Shown: positions 26,595-35,886, counted from the first letter of the stretch. The stretch is 64,000 nucleotides of DNA from Candidatus Thorarchaeota archaeon (GCA_004524595.1 SDOA01000003.1:1-64000); one strand, 5' to 3'. Numbers and translations are program-made. The notes: generated by a model not told the origin, from the letters alone.

Positions 26595-27377
26595 TTACTT
26601 CGTTCTCAACCTTCTAAAAAAATCGTGATCGAGTAACAAGACTTCTACATTCTTAGTTTTAACACCAGTTCTACTCTCTAGAAGTATATTCAAAATAATT
26701 TCAATATCCATCAAATGTACTGGTGGTACAAATACCTTCATCTCGCCTGATCGGAAACCCAGAGCCTCTCTCTTTGCATCCTCGGTTACAGTTCCATTGG
26801 TTATTAACACTCCTTGATTTGCCTCATTTATTGGTAGAGCGCCACGTATCTCTGAGATGGTATCAATATCAACAAGTTCATCCAATTCGCATTTTTTGGC
26901 ATACACAACAACACGAGATTTTCCACCATCATCCCGCCAAGATGTCACAAAGACAATGGTAGAAGAAGAACGTCTAACAATTTCTGCTTCTTCAACGCGA
27001 GTTCTTACATTTAGGAGAATGATCTTGGCCAGTTCTTCAAAACCATGAATGTCGAGTTGAGCTATTTCGTAACGAATCTCTCTTCTTGTAGCTTTGTTAA
27101 AGTCATCCGCACGATCACGCACTTCTGTGATCAATTCTTCATCAACAACACCTTCACAAAGGTCATTATATTGATATAAACCAGGTCCAGTTCTAACAAA
27201 ATACGCTGGTCGATTGTCCTCCTGAGCCTGTTTTCCTTCAATAGAAAAGGATGCAGAAACAGAAGCAGGGTCTCGCTGTAACGCCTCAGCAATTCTCTTG
27301 TAGTGAATGGGTTCAGAACGTGCGTGCTCAGCAAGCCATTCTCTCAGTGTCTGTCGTTGTTCTTGTATATCAGCCAA
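26595..27377 (-). CDS. HTH plus Mrr-like restriction endonuclease-fold protein
   Basis: The N-terminal 75 residues form a winged-helix of the HARE-HTH kind (HYKRIAEALQRDPASVSASFS, then YFVRTGPGLYQY). Residues about 115-215 resemble the Mrr catalytic domain: FEELAKIILLN, then RVVVYAKKCELDELV, where Mrr proteins have (D/E)xQAK, then NQGVLITNGTVTEDAKREA. The acidic residue of the nuclease core is not clearly in place, since SWRDDGGKS precedes the lysine motif. Activity is therefore uncertain. The start is TTG. Confidence 0.7.
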   Translation of the reverse strand: MADIQEQRQTLREWLAEHARSEPIHYKRIAEALQRDPASVSASFSIEGKQAQEDNRPAYFVRTGPGLYQYNDLCEGVVDEELITEVRDRADDFNKATRREIRYEIAQLDIHGFEELAKIILLNVRTRVEEAEIVRRSSSTIVFVTSWRDDGGKSRVVVYAKKCELDELVDIDTISEIRGALPINEANQGVLITNGTVTEDAKREALGFRSGEMKVFVPPVHLMDIEIILNILLESRTGVKTKNVEVLLLDHDFFRRLRTK

Positions 27378-27741
27378 TTAATTCGCGACCCTTGAAGTCT
27401 AAGCTCTGTTACACCCTGTGTTCTTTGAGAGTCTTTACTCTAATCATAAATTATACATTCACAGATTGAATCAAATGAATGGATTTTCTTAAAGTGACAA
27501 TTGATGAATATATGGGCGTTTTACTTTAATTTCTTATGAATACAATTCGATTTAAGTTTTAACTAAATCAAAAGAATTCGTTCGAAAAATGAGGTTCTAT
27601 ATCAAAATTCGATGATAGCTAAGGAACAGGCTATATTTTCTTGTTGATAAGCCTATAAAAACTGCATTTGGCATATCCTCTAATCAGGTTGTTCCAAATA
27701 TGGCAGTATTAGAGTATCTTGAATATCATCTTCATATGGAT
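27378..27741. other. AT-rich intergenic stretch without a supported gene
   Basis: This 364-base gap separates the Mrr-like gene from eS26, both on the minus strand. It is AT-rich. A TATA-like CCTATAAAAACT near 27650 faces right, but only an 18-codon frame follows it, overlapping the end of eS26. I see no RNA gene, repeat or convincing reading frame. Confidence 0.5.
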
Positions 27742-28026
27742 TTAGTGCGCAGGTGATGTTTTTCGTGTCCTTGCCTCTCTGATGTGAACCTTGCCTGAGT
27801 GGACTGCACAACTGACGCAATAATACGATGTTGTACGATGGATTGGGATGTATGCGCCTTGTTGACGCAGCTCACGTGCAATCTGTGGTTCAACAGAACT
27901 TACATTCTTAGTATACTTCTTTGCTTTGTCTGTAGGTACTAAACGACCGCATCTCGAGCATTGGACTGCACCTTTGTGGCCAGATCCACCTTTCGCTCTT
28001 CCGGATGACTTTCTTTTCTTAGCCAA
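27742..28026 (-). CDS. rps26e: 30S ribosomal protein eS26
   Basis: After a basic N-terminus (AKKRKSSGRAKGGSGHKG) come VQCSRCGRLVPTDKAK, with the first CxxC zinc pair, and YYCVSCAVHSG, with the second. These blocks define eS26, which sits at the mRNA exit region of the small subunit. eS26 is present in eukaryotes and only part of the archaea, notably Asgard and some TACK lineages. The frame extends to 28074, but the conserved sequence begins at TTG 28026, giving 94 residues. Confidence 0.95.
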   Translation of the reverse strand: MAKKRKSSGRAKGGSGHKGAVQCSRCGRLVPTDKAKKYTKNVSSVEPQIARELRQQGAYIPIHRTTSYYCVSCAVHSGKVHIREARTRKTSPAH

Positions 28027-28287
28027 TTGACCGAGTATTCCACCTTGGTTTAAAGCCACACAACTTTGAAACACTTAGCTTAAAGCCTTGTGGATTAGAC
28101 GCATGTTGGTTGAATCTCAATGATAATTAAAATCTAGAAAATGTAGGAGATTGACATTCAAATGTGGGTCTACCATTAGAATACAATTATTCAAAGGAAT
28201 TATGAAATCAATAGTGGTTTTTTTTTCCGGGGGAAAACAATTTAATCCTGCATTTTCACTCTCGTTTAATACCAGAAGTGAAAAACA

Positions 28288-28614
28288 ATGACTGACGACT
28301 TACTCGAACTTATGCGAGAAAGAATCGCAATTGGCCTTGAACGAGAAAAGACTAAGGAAGCAATTGAAGGGTGGGAGCGGACAGCTCTCTTAATGTTAAA
28401 AGAAGGAAAGGAGTATCATTTCCTTGTTAAAGATAATACAATCACAGTTAACACTGGTGGCATCGATGCACCTGACATGAAAATAGAGAGTGATGAGGAC
28501 ACAATCCGCAAGCTCTTCCTAGAAGAGATGAGCGCAGCATCAGCTCTTCTAAAACGAAAACTCAAAGTCAAAGGTTCAGCTTCAGATCTCATGAAAATAA
28601 GACATATCTTCTAG
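28288..28614 (+). CDS. SCP-2 sterol-carrier-like protein
   Basis: The 108-residue protein matches the SCP-2 lipid-binding fold. A helix is followed by KEYHFLVKDNTITVNTGGIDAPDMKIES, then DTIRKLFLEEMSAASALLKRKLKVKG, with the typical final segment containing LKVKG and a short helix. Such proteins bind acyl chains or acyl-CoA in a hydrophobic tunnel. It lies 26 bases upstream of two flavoprotein genes and an Fe-S protein gene on the same strand. It may deliver a hydrophobic substrate or quinone to them, which is inference. Confidence 0.85.
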   Translation: MTDDLLELMRERIAIGLEREKTKEAIEGWERTALLMLKEGKEYHFLVKDNTITVNTGGIDAPDMKIESDEDTIRKLFLEEMSAASALLKRKLKVKGSASDLMKIRHIF

Positions 28615-28640
28615 AGGCTATTTTCTCCGGAGGCATCCAT

Positions 28641-30059
28641 TTGGATAGTGAAGTAGTCCAGAAACTGGCTACTATTGTCGGTGAGGAATATATTTCAACA
28701 AGAAAGGATGTTCTTCTAACCTACTCTGTTTCAGCCTCCATGAGTTACGAACCTGTAATGCCAGGTGCAGTCGTTCGTCCTGCAAATACGATAGAAGTTT
28801 CTGAGATACTTAAGATAGCAAACAAATTCAAGGTACCAGTGACGCCACGATCAGGAGGTTCAAGTCTTCAGGGAGAAGTCATACCACAAGAGGGAGGACT
28901 GGTAATTGATCTCCTGAGATTAGATGAGATAGAACTTCATCAGGAATTACGGGCAGTCACTGTAGGTGCAGGGATTAATTTTGGTAAGCTAGATAAGTAT
29001 CTCAAAGAGTTTGATTTATGGATGCCAATCTATCCAGGGTCATCATTGACAGCGACAATTGCTGGGAATGTTGCTGTCAATGGCTCAGGTTTTGGATCAA
29101 GTCGTTTCGGATGTATTGCTGAATTGGTTCTTGGACTTGAAGTAGTACTTCCAGATGGCAAAATAGTGCAGACGGGATCTGAAGCGAATCCATACGCACC
29201 GGGACCATTCCTTAGATATGCTTTTGGACCTGATCTTACAGGTCTCTTCATCGGATCGCTCGGAGTCTTCGGGATTATTACAAAGGTCTCGATAAAGACC
29301 TTTAAGAGAATGAATCACTTCGACTATAACACATATGGTTTCGACTCAGCTCAAGCGGCAGAAAAATTCGTTCTCGAGTTAAAAGAGAATGATGTAAGCA
29401 CAGTTTGGATTGCAATCTATGAGGGTAGAATACTAGATTTCTTTCTCGAAATGGTGGGAGATGAATATAGAGTTCCTAAGCATGATTGGCCATTAATTAC
29501 AGTGTCACTAGTTATTGGTAGTGTCCGAGAAGACCTGATGAACAGTGATGCAGCAATTGCTGAGAAGATTTGCAGACAGGTAGGCGGACATGTGATCGGT
29601 ATCCGTGAACTTCCAATAGGAGAATGGAATGATAGAATGAGGGAACTTGCGAGATCATCATATGTCCATGGTTGGCATTGGCGAATCCTTTATCATCATC
29701 AGACACCATCGCAGTGGCATCGTACTCTAGAAGAGATATGGCCTATCTTCGACGAATACGGAGTTCTAGGGCATACTGCAGGTTTCCAATCAGATCATTC
29801 TTCGTACAACTACTACCCCCAAATATTCTTTGACCCTCAAGATAAGGAAGATGAGAAAAAGGCGCAAGCAGCCCATAAAGAACTGGCAAGACGTTTGTTC
29901 AAGACAGGAGCAGTTCCATTCAAACTTGCTCCATATTGGGGGGATGGTATTTCAGAGATGGAGTCATACAAGCAATTCCTTCAACAAATGAAAGAAGCAA
30001 TTGATCCAAACAACATTATGAACCCAGGAGCAATCTCGTTAATGGAACCTAAGAGGTGA
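28641..30059 (+). CDS. FAD-linked oxidase, GlcD-like (first copy)
   Basis: The 472-residue enzyme has the vanillyl-alcohol-oxidase/PCMH FAD fold of GlcD and D-lactate dehydrogenases: VVRPANTIEVSEILKIA, the pyrophosphate loop TPRSGGSSLQGE, GNVAVNGSGFGSSRFG and FGIITKVSIKTF. A C-terminal FAD-oxidase domain follows, with metal/substrate histidines (YVHGWHWR, YHHQTP, LGHTAGF). Together with the next two genes it would oxidise a 2-hydroxy acid such as lactate or glycolate and pass electrons to an Fe-S partner. The TTG start has GGAGG seven bases upstream. Confidence 0.92.
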   Translation: MDSEVVQKLATIVGEEYISTRKDVLLTYSVSASMSYEPVMPGAVVRPANTIEVSEILKIANKFKVPVTPRSGGSSLQGEVIPQEGGLVIDLLRLDEIELHQELRAVTVGAGINFGKLDKYLKEFDLWMPIYPGSSLTATIAGNVAVNGSGFGSSRFGCIAELVLGLEVVLPDGKIVQTGSEANPYAPGPFLRYAFGPDLTGLFIGSLGVFGIITKVSIKTFKRMNHFDYNTYGFDSAQAAEKFVLELKENDVSTVWIAIYEGRILDFFLEMVGDEYRVPKHDWPLITVSLVIGSVREDLMNSDAAIAEKICRQVGGHVIGIRELPIGEWNDRMRELARSSYVHGWHWRILYHHQTPSQWHRTLEEIWPIFDEYGVLGHTAGFQSDHSSYNYYPQIFFDPQDKEDEKKAQAAHKELARRLFKTGAVPFKLAPYWGDGISEMESYKQFLQQMKEAIDPNNIMNPGAISLMEPKR

Positions 30060-30064
30060 AGTGA

Positions 30065-31471
30065 GTGGAGAAGAGTGTAATCGACGAACTATCAAAAATT
30101 GTGGGAGAAGAATTTATTTCCACAAGACAGGATGTCCTCCTTTCGTACTCACAGACATCTTCAATGGCCTCAGATCCAGTAATGCCAGGTGTAGTCGTTC
30201 GTCCTGCTAGTACTGAACAGGTCTCAGAACTATTGAAGATTGCATGGAAATATGAATTACCAGTCACAGCAAGATCAGGCGGCTCGAGCCTGCAAGAAGA
30301 AGCCATACCTGAACCGGATGGATTGGTCATCGAATTATTGCGACTAAATGAAACAATTCTTCATAAAAATCTTCGTTCAGTCACAGTTGGGGCAGGTGTA
30401 ACCTATGGTGTGTTGGAGAAAGTGTTGAGGGAAGAAGGTCTATTCTTACCTGTTTATCCCGAATCAGCACTAGTATGCACAATTGCGGGGAATGTTGCTG
30501 TGAATGGGGCAGGACCAGGCTCAAGTGGTTTTGGTTGTACCGGTGATCTTGTTCTGGGGGTAGAGATCGTCTTACCTGATGGTCAAATTATTCAAACTGG
30601 AACTGAAGCAAATCCCTACGCTCCAGGACCATATCAGAGATATGCATTTGGACCTGATATCACAGGACTCTTCATCGGGTCTCTTGGTAGTTTTGGTATT
30701 ATCACAAGGGTCTCCATGAAGGTGTTCAGGAGACACAAATTCTTTGATCATAACACTTATGGTTTTGAAACACACGAACAAGCAGAAAAATTCATGGTAG
30801 AATTAAAACAACACGAAATCAATGGAATCTTCACATCATTGTACGAAGGTCCTGTGCTTGAATTTTTCATGGACATGGTTGGCGAAGAACTAGGAATCCC
30901 GAAATATGAATGGCCATTCCGTACTGTGTCGATGACTATCAGTAGAATGAGAAAAGACCAAGTGAGAAGCGATGCAGCGTTGGCGAAGCAACTCTGTCTA
31001 GATAATGGAGGTCATTTGATTGGTATAACAGAGCTTCCGAAGAGCGAATGGGAAGGAAGACTCTGGTTTTTTGTCCGTGCATGCTACGTCCATGGATGGC
31101 ATTGGCGAACACTGTATCATCATCAGACACCAACAAATGCTCATCGCTCTGTAGAAGAAATTAGAAGAGTATTAGATAAATATGGAATTGTAGGACACAC
31201 AGCAGGTTTTGCTTCAGGACATTCATCATTTAACGCATATCCGCACCTGTACTTTGATCCTCAGGACCCAGAAGATGAGCAGAAAGTGAGAGACGCACAT
31301 AAAGAACTAGCAACGACTCTTTTCAAAACAGGAGCAGTACCCTTCAAACTTGCAGAATATTGGTCAGATGCAATAGAGGGAATGGACAACTATATGTCGT
31401 TACTTGAAGTTGTGAAAAAGGCAATTGACCAAAAGGGAATCATGAATCCAAGAGTACTAGGAGGGATCTAA
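30065..31471 (+). CDS. FAD-linked oxidase, GlcD-like (second copy)
   Basis: This 468-residue paralogue shares the full layout of its upstream neighbour: TARSGGSSLQEE, GNVAVNGAGPGSSGFG, FGIITRVSMKVF, YVHGWHWR and VGHTAGF. The copies look roughly 60% identical by eye. It starts with GTG six bases after the previous stop. Tandem duplication followed by specialisation is likely; the pair may form a heterodimer or act on different hydroxy acids. Both keep their flavin and active-site motifs, so neither looks degenerate. Confidence 0.92.
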   Translation: MEKSVIDELSKIVGEEFISTRQDVLLSYSQTSSMASDPVMPGVVVRPASTEQVSELLKIAWKYELPVTARSGGSSLQEEAIPEPDGLVIELLRLNETILHKNLRSVTVGAGVTYGVLEKVLREEGLFLPVYPESALVCTIAGNVAVNGAGPGSSGFGCTGDLVLGVEIVLPDGQIIQTGTEANPYAPGPYQRYAFGPDITGLFIGSLGSFGIITRVSMKVFRRHKFFDHNTYGFETHEQAEKFMVELKQHEINGIFTSLYEGPVLEFFMDMVGEELGIPKYEWPFRTVSMTISRMRKDQVRSDAALAKQLCLDNGGHLIGITELPKSEWEGRLWFFVRACYVHGWHWRTLYHHQTPTNAHRSVEEIRRVLDKYGIVGHTAGFASGHSSFNAYPHLYFDPQDPEDEQKVRDAHKELATTLFKTGAVPFKLAEYWSDAIEGMDNYMSLLEVVKKAIDQKGIMNPRVLGGI

Positions 31472-31473
31472 AA

Positions 31474-32637
31474 TTGACAGACCTTGATATTGATGAACTC
31501 ATGGAGAACCTTGCACAGTGCAGAAGATGTGGAATCTGTAGAAACGCAGTATACGAGGACATGGGATTCGATGGAGTTTGCCCAGTCTGGAAGAACTCTG
31601 CCGGTTTTGAGACCAGTTTTATGCGAGGAAGGATCCAAGTAGCAATCGCTCTTCTTGAAGGAAAACTAGTGAAGACCGCTGAAAATGCTGAGTCTCTCTT
31701 TACCTGCACACTCTGCGGGAATTGTACATCAATTTGTGCAGCTGAGTTTGATCCTGCGAAATGCTTGGAGTCTGTCCGTGAGGTTCTATGTGATATTCCC
31801 AATGATATCCGTGATTCAATTGCAGATAAGATTCGAGCAAATAATAATCCCTATGTTGAGAATAACAATCTCCGAAGGGACTGGGTAAAAGAAGTTGGTT
31901 TTGAGATTCCAAATCACAGTGATGTTCTATACTTTACAGGATGCACTGCAGGGCTTAAACTACCGGGTACTGCGAAATCTACTGCCAAGGTACTAAAAGC
32001 AGCGGAGATTGATTTCGCTGTGCTTGAAGACGAGCCATGTTGCGGGTCTATCATGATACGAACAGGAAGAGTTGATGAGGCAAGAGAGAATGCTAAGAAA
32101 GTATTTGACAGAATCTCCAAATCCGGTGCACAGACTATCTTGGTTACATGTGCAGGATGTGCTAAAACATTACGTGAAGACTATACAGAGAGATTTGGAT
32201 TTAATATACCCAAGGTCCTACATGTTGTTGAATATTTACCATCGTTGATTACGAACAGCGAAATTAATTTGAAGCGTTCAACAGCTCCGTTGAAGGTCAC
32301 ATGGCATGACCCATGTCATTTAGGACGTACTCTTAAAATATACGAAGAACCAAGAGAGATTATCAAAGCATTGCCGGGCGTGGAACTAGTAGAAATGGAG
32401 ACTATCAGAGACGCAGCAATGTGCTGTGGTTCTGGCGGTGGAGTCCGATCCTATGATTCACATCTTGCAAAAAAAATTGCAGCAGATAGGGTTCGTAGTG
32501 CTATGGAAATAGGGGCTGATGTCTTAGCAACTGCATGTCCATTTTGTGAGTTCAATCTAAAAGATGGTGCAGCATTAATTGGTAGTAATATCAGGATTGT
32601 AGACATCGTAGATCTAATTGCAGACCATCTTGAATAA
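31474..32637 (+). CDS. Fe-S oxidoreductase subunit, GlcF/HdrB-like
   Basis: The N-terminus has two cysteine clusters (CRRCGICRNAV then CPV; CTLCGNCTSIC) suited to [4Fe-4S] clusters, though the first is unusual. The C-terminal half has two CCG domains: FTGCTAG with EPCCGS, and TWHDPCHLGR with MCCGSGGG, ending with ATACPFCEFNL. CCG domains bind non-cubane clusters in heterodisulfide reductase and quinone-reactive GlcF. It begins two bases after the second oxidase gene and completes an SCP2-GlcD-GlcD-GlcF operon. It would carry electrons from the flavoproteins to a membrane or disulfide acceptor. Confidence 0.92.
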   Translation: MTDLDIDELMENLAQCRRCGICRNAVYEDMGFDGVCPVWKNSAGFETSFMRGRIQVAIALLEGKLVKTAENAESLFTCTLCGNCTSICAAEFDPAKCLESVREVLCDIPNDIRDSIADKIRANNNPYVENNNLRRDWVKEVGFEIPNHSDVLYFTGCTAGLKLPGTAKSTAKVLKAAEIDFAVLEDEPCCGSIMIRTGRVDEARENAKKVFDRISKSGAQTILVTCAGCAKTLREDYTERFGFNIPKVLHVVEYLPSLITNSEINLKRSTAPLKVTWHDPCHLGRTLKIYEEPREIIKALPGVELVEMETIRDAAMCCGSGGGVRSYDSHLAKKIAADRVRSAMEIGADVLATACPFCEFNLKDGAALIGSNIRIVDIVDLIADHLE

Positions 32638-32660
32638 TTCCTTAGGCAATTAAAAGTGGG

Positions 32661-32904
32661 GGACGTTGGCCAACAGCCCAAGACTTTGTACCCATTTTTT
32701 TTACGGGCTTAGAGGTCCACCCTCTTTTCTCTTTAAACGTAAGTTGTGCTCCCTTCACGCGCTGCTCCAGAAGTTCCCTGAACCCTATTGGGTGAGAAAC
32801 GAATCTCCTGCGACGGGACATTCGTATAGACCGGTGCAAAGCGGTTGCGTCATTCCCACATTTTTCGGCGACGCACGGAACAACATGGCTTTGGCCAATC
32901 GTCC
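32661..32904 (-). ncRNA. Structured non-coding RNA of unassigned family, about 245 nt
   Basis: On the minus strand the 5' end (32904 downward) pairs with the 3' end (up to 32661). GGACG, TTGGCCAA and AGCC pair with GGCT, TTGGCCAA and CGTCC, giving 17 base pairs with two single bulges. Enclosed hairpins include TGCGTC/GACGCA (32870-32875 with 32846-32851), ACGAAT/ATTCGT (32820-32825 with 32799-32804), ACCC/GGGT closing AATA (32782-32793) and AGAGG/CCTCT. The GC content exceeds that of flanking DNA. A T-run lies just past the 3' end. A TATA-like GTTTATG lies about 28 bases before the 5' end. I could not match RNase P or SRP RNA motifs securely. Confidence 0.65.
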
Positions 32905-33033
32905 AATACTACATACACATAATATCAACATAAACTCTTCCACTTGTCAATAATCATTTGATTATTATACATCTGTAGAATAGTTTAAAAGGAAAAAACA
33001 AATTTCTGAGAGTTAGACCCAGAGGTGGCCCTA

Positions 33034-34101
33034 TTGGACGGTATCAAGGTAGCAATCGTCGGTATTGGAAATGTAGCCAGCGCACTCATTCAGGGTGTAG
33101 AGTTCTATAAGAATGCAAAGGATGACGAAAAGACTGTTGGCATAGCACATCCAGATTTTGCTGGATTTCATGTAAAGGACATTGAATTTGTTGCCGCTTT
33201 TGATGTTGCAGACACCAAGGTTGGTTTTGATTTAGCGGAGGCAATCTTTGCAAAACCAAACAATGTCATGAAATTCACTGAAGTGCCAAAAACTGGAATT
33301 AAAGTTTTAAAAGGTCCACTTCTTGATGGTGTAGATGATATGCTCAAGGCACTAGTCAAAGTATCAACTGCATCTGATGCAGATGTTGTCAATGAACTGA
33401 AAAAGACAGGTGCTGAAATACTAATCAACCTCCTGCCTGGTTCTGCAGAAGAAGCTACCAAATACTATGCCGGTGCCGCTCTCAAAGCTGGTTGTGCGTT
33501 CATAAATGGCACACCAATTCAGATTGCATCAAATCTCGAATGGAACAAGAAATTCGAAGAGGTAGGCTTACCTCTTGTTGGCGATGACATTCAAGACCAG
33601 TTGGGATCAACAGTCCTTCATAGAAACATTCTACAGCTACTTGTTTCCAGGGGAGTGAAGGTTGACAAGAGCTATCAACTTGATGTAGGTGGTGGAGCAG
33701 AATCGCTGGATTCACACTACAGAGGGAGAATGAGAAAGAGAGGTGTAAAGAGTGAGGCAATTAGCCAAGATTTACCATATGATGCCCCTCTCGTAGCAGG
33801 TTCTTCAGACTATGTAGACTTTATGGACAATTCACGAGATTCATACTTCTATATCAACGGTCGACAATTTGGTGGAGCACCAATCAAGATCGATATAAGA
33901 ATGGAAGTCACGGATGGACCGAATGCAGGTCCAATTTTACTCGATGCCATCAGAGGAACAAAGCTTGCACTGAAACGAGGAATAGGTGGTTCACTAGAAT
34001 CAATATCAGCTTACGGATTCAAGATGCCTCCCACGCCAACTACAATGTATAGAGCAGAACGATGGGTCGAAGAATTCCTGCTTGGAAAGAGGAAGCTATA
34101 A
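33034..34101 (+). CDS. ino1: Myo-inositol-1-phosphate synthase
   Basis: The enzyme turns glucose-6-phosphate into inositol-3-phosphate with NAD, for inositol lipids. Seen here are the Rossmann start KVAIVGIGNVASALIQG, FVAAFDV, INLLPGSAEEATKYYA, FINGTPI, and the active-site block PLVGDDIQDQLGSTVLHR. VGGGAESLD and GTKLALKRG follow. The 355-residue length fits the shorter archaeal/bacterial form. I prefer TTG 33034 because GAGGT lies seven bases before it; the GTG at 33025 overlaps that motif. The product fits archaeal phosphatidylinositol lipids. Confidence 0.95.
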   Translation: MDGIKVAIVGIGNVASALIQGVEFYKNAKDDEKTVGIAHPDFAGFHVKDIEFVAAFDVADTKVGFDLAEAIFAKPNNVMKFTEVPKTGIKVLKGPLLDGVDDMLKALVKVSTASDADVVNELKKTGAEILINLLPGSAEEATKYYAGAALKAGCAFINGTPIQIASNLEWNKKFEEVGLPLVGDDIQDQLGSTVLHRNILQLLVSRGVKVDKSYQLDVGGGAESLDSHYRGRMRKRGVKSEAISQDLPYDAPLVAGSSDYVDFMDNSRDSYFYINGRQFGGAPIKIDIRMEVTDGPNAGPILLDAIRGTKLALKRGIGGSLESISAYGFKMPPTPTTMYRAERWVEEFLLGKRKL

Positions 34102-34106
34102 TCGAT

Positions 34107-34502
34107 CTATTTGTGCGCTTTGTCGTAATCATCAAGCAGTTTCTTTAATTTTTTCAAATCAGAGATAATTGAGAATTCTGTGTCCTCACCGGTTTCCTGA
34201 AGAATCTCGTTAAATGAGATGACGCTCTGATAATCGCTCATTATTGTATCTTTCACAGCTTTTGATTTGGCATTGGGATCATACAAGACAATTAGACTCT
34301 CGGGATCAAAGTTGACAACAATGCTTCTATCAATGTACATTACTTTCTTACACTTTGGGCATTGAGCACGATTAGCTTTTCCCATTCTTAAGGATTTGAT
34401 TAACTCGCGATCCTCTGAAAGGTCAACATGATCAATAACTTCAGTCTCGTAGGGATTATTGCATTTTTCGCATTTGATTTCAATAGTACTTGTACTTGCC
34501 AA
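34107..34502 (-). CDS. CpXC-type zinc-ribbon protein
   Basis: The 131-residue protein begins with IEIKCEKCNNPYETEV and continues with RAQCPKCKKVMYID, two CxxC pairs forming a zinc ribbon of the CpXC type, then an alpha-helical acidic half. Function is unknown. I prefer TTG 34502 because the GGTGA that would serve as ribosome-binding site includes the alternative GTG at 34511. It is convergent with the inositol-phosphate synthase gene. Confidence 0.75.
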   Translation of the reverse strand: MASTSTIEIKCEKCNNPYETEVIDHVDLSEDRELIKSLRMGKANRAQCPKCKKVMYIDRSIVVNFDPESLIVLYDPNAKSKAVKDTIMSDYQSVISFNEILQETGEDTEFSIISDLKKLKKLLDDYDKAHK

Positions 34503-34611
34503 TCTTATCACCTAGAGCCATTCATTCATGCCATCGTCAATCACTTAAGAGTTGCGCAGGAGCTTTTGTGTAATAGGGATGCAATTAGGATTAGTATGAG
34601 GATTCTTTTTG

Positions 34612-35238
34612 TTATGAACTCATAGTTTCATTCTCATCATCCAATAGTTCATTTTCAAGAATATCTTGTAAGATATCAGACTCCTCACCTTCGGTCTTCC
34701 GTTTGAAAAGAAAACCAGTAATCAAAATAGTGATGGCTATGGAGGCTAGAACAATTGGCATTGACTCAAAATAGCTACCGACTTCATAACCAATTAAAGC
34801 TCCCAGAATTGTTACAGCTACTTTTCCAATAAAATAACTCGATGTGAATTTCAAAGAACTGTATTTGGCAAGTCCAACATACACGATTAGAGGATCATCA
34901 GGTACAGGTGAAGCAGCAGCAATGAAAAGAGCTAATGCACCCCATTTCTCAACTCTTTGCTTCTCATCATCCAAGGATTTCAACCGTTCATCAGATAACA
35001 CCGTTCGAGAACTTTTGACAACGTAGAAATGGATTAGCTTAGCAGAAGTGGCAGAAATTGCTACTGTGATTCCAACAAGGATTGGATTAAAAGATGGCAA
35101 GAGCAGCATTGCAGCTCCAGCAAGTACCATGTTACTCGGACTTAGAAAGGGAATCATATTGATGATGAAACATATAATTAGGAGTCCAATATACCCTTCC
35201 TGAATCATATTACTAATGATTAGAAAGATATCTTGCAT
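34612..35238 (-). CDS. VTT/DedA (YqaA-like) membrane protein
   Basis: The 208-residue protein has five or six hydrophobic segments, with the VTT-type motif in ALALFIAAASPVPDDPLIVYVGLAKYSS and a preceding re-entrant-like helix. VTT proteins act as lipid scramblases or transporters in several organisms, and YqaA-like members are common in archaea. The C-terminal 30 residues are acidic and cytosolic. GGAG lies ten bases before the ATG. Its exact lipid substrate is not evident. Confidence 0.8.
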   Translation of the reverse strand: MQDIFLIISNMIQEGYIGLLIICFIINMIPFLSPSNMVLAGAAMLLLPSFNPILVGITVAISATSAKLIHFYVVKSSRTVLSDERLKSLDDEKQRVEKWGALALFIAAASPVPDDPLIVYVGLAKYSSLKFTSSYFIGKVAVTILGALIGYEVGSYFESMPIVLASIAITILITGFLFKRKTEGEESDILQDILENELLDDENETMSS

Positions 35239-35289
35239 GGGAAGGATACTCCGATTAATCAGACCGATGAGAATGATTTCTGTTAAATA

Positions 35290-35712
35290 CTACTGATTAA
35301 CTCTTTGAATCAATACTCGCTGAACACCATCTAAAACTGAGAGAGATGTTTCGAGTTCGTTTGTATCAGAGTTTAGTTGAGACGGATTGAAATAACATTC
35401 GTAGAAACAGCGTGTTCCACGAAGACAGACTCCAGTAGAGAACAGTAGATCTACGAGACCAGCCCTCTTGAAAATCTGGGATAGCTTTGTCAGGAAATCA
35501 TTACTAAGCTTTCCAATCTCGAGACTGAGAAATAACACATCTTCACTCTCTAGTGGAAAAATTTTGATAAGCCGATCTTTATGCACTAATACCATAAGCC
35601 CTCGATCGGTTCCCATTGCAGACTTGAATGCAGCAGGAAACTTGACAGATTCATTAGCATCAAACACTAGAACTCGGCCAGCAGTGGCGCCATCGTAGGA
35701 TTCTTCTGACAT
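35290..35712 (-). CDS. AbrB-like plus ACT-like domain protein
   Basis: The N-terminal 50 residues (GRVLVFDANESVKFPAAFKSAMG, then GLMVLVHKDRLIKIFPL) resemble a swapped-hairpin AbrB DNA-binding domain. The remainder (LFLSLEIGKLSNDFLTKLSQIFKRAGLV, then RCFYECYFNPSQL, then VQRVLIQRV) looks like an ACT ligand-binding domain. This could be a small-molecule-responsive regulator. I use ATG 35712 with GGTGAT upstream, giving 140 residues; a longer frame runs to 35766. Both domain calls are pattern-based. Confidence 0.6.
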   Translation of the reverse strand: MSEESYDGATAGRVLVFDANESVKFPAAFKSAMGTDRGLMVLVHKDRLIKIFPLESEDVLFLSLEIGKLSNDFLTKLSQIFKRAGLVDLLFSTGVCLRGTRCFYECYFNPSQLNSDTNELETSLSVLDGVQRVLIQRVNQ

Positions 35713-35886
35713 ATAATCACCGTTCCTCGTTTTATCTCCGAAATGAAATCCTTCAAATGTTGTCAACCATAACTCGAATATAAAAGCATCTAGTGTTTTC
35801 GTGATTTGGACTACGATATCTCAGAGGGCTAAATGTTAATGTGTGCCCCTTTTCTAAGAAGACAAGTACATATTTTGTGATGAAAA

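Noticed and set aside
27700..27756. 18-codon frame behind a TATA-like box
   Set aside because: It is too short, has no ribosome-binding site and overlaps the end of the eS26 gene.
32661..32904. Assignment of the structured RNA as RNase P or SRP RNA
   Set aside because: The conserved RNase P core is not visible, and the SRP helix-8-like string lacks complementary flanks. It is kept as an unassigned RNA.
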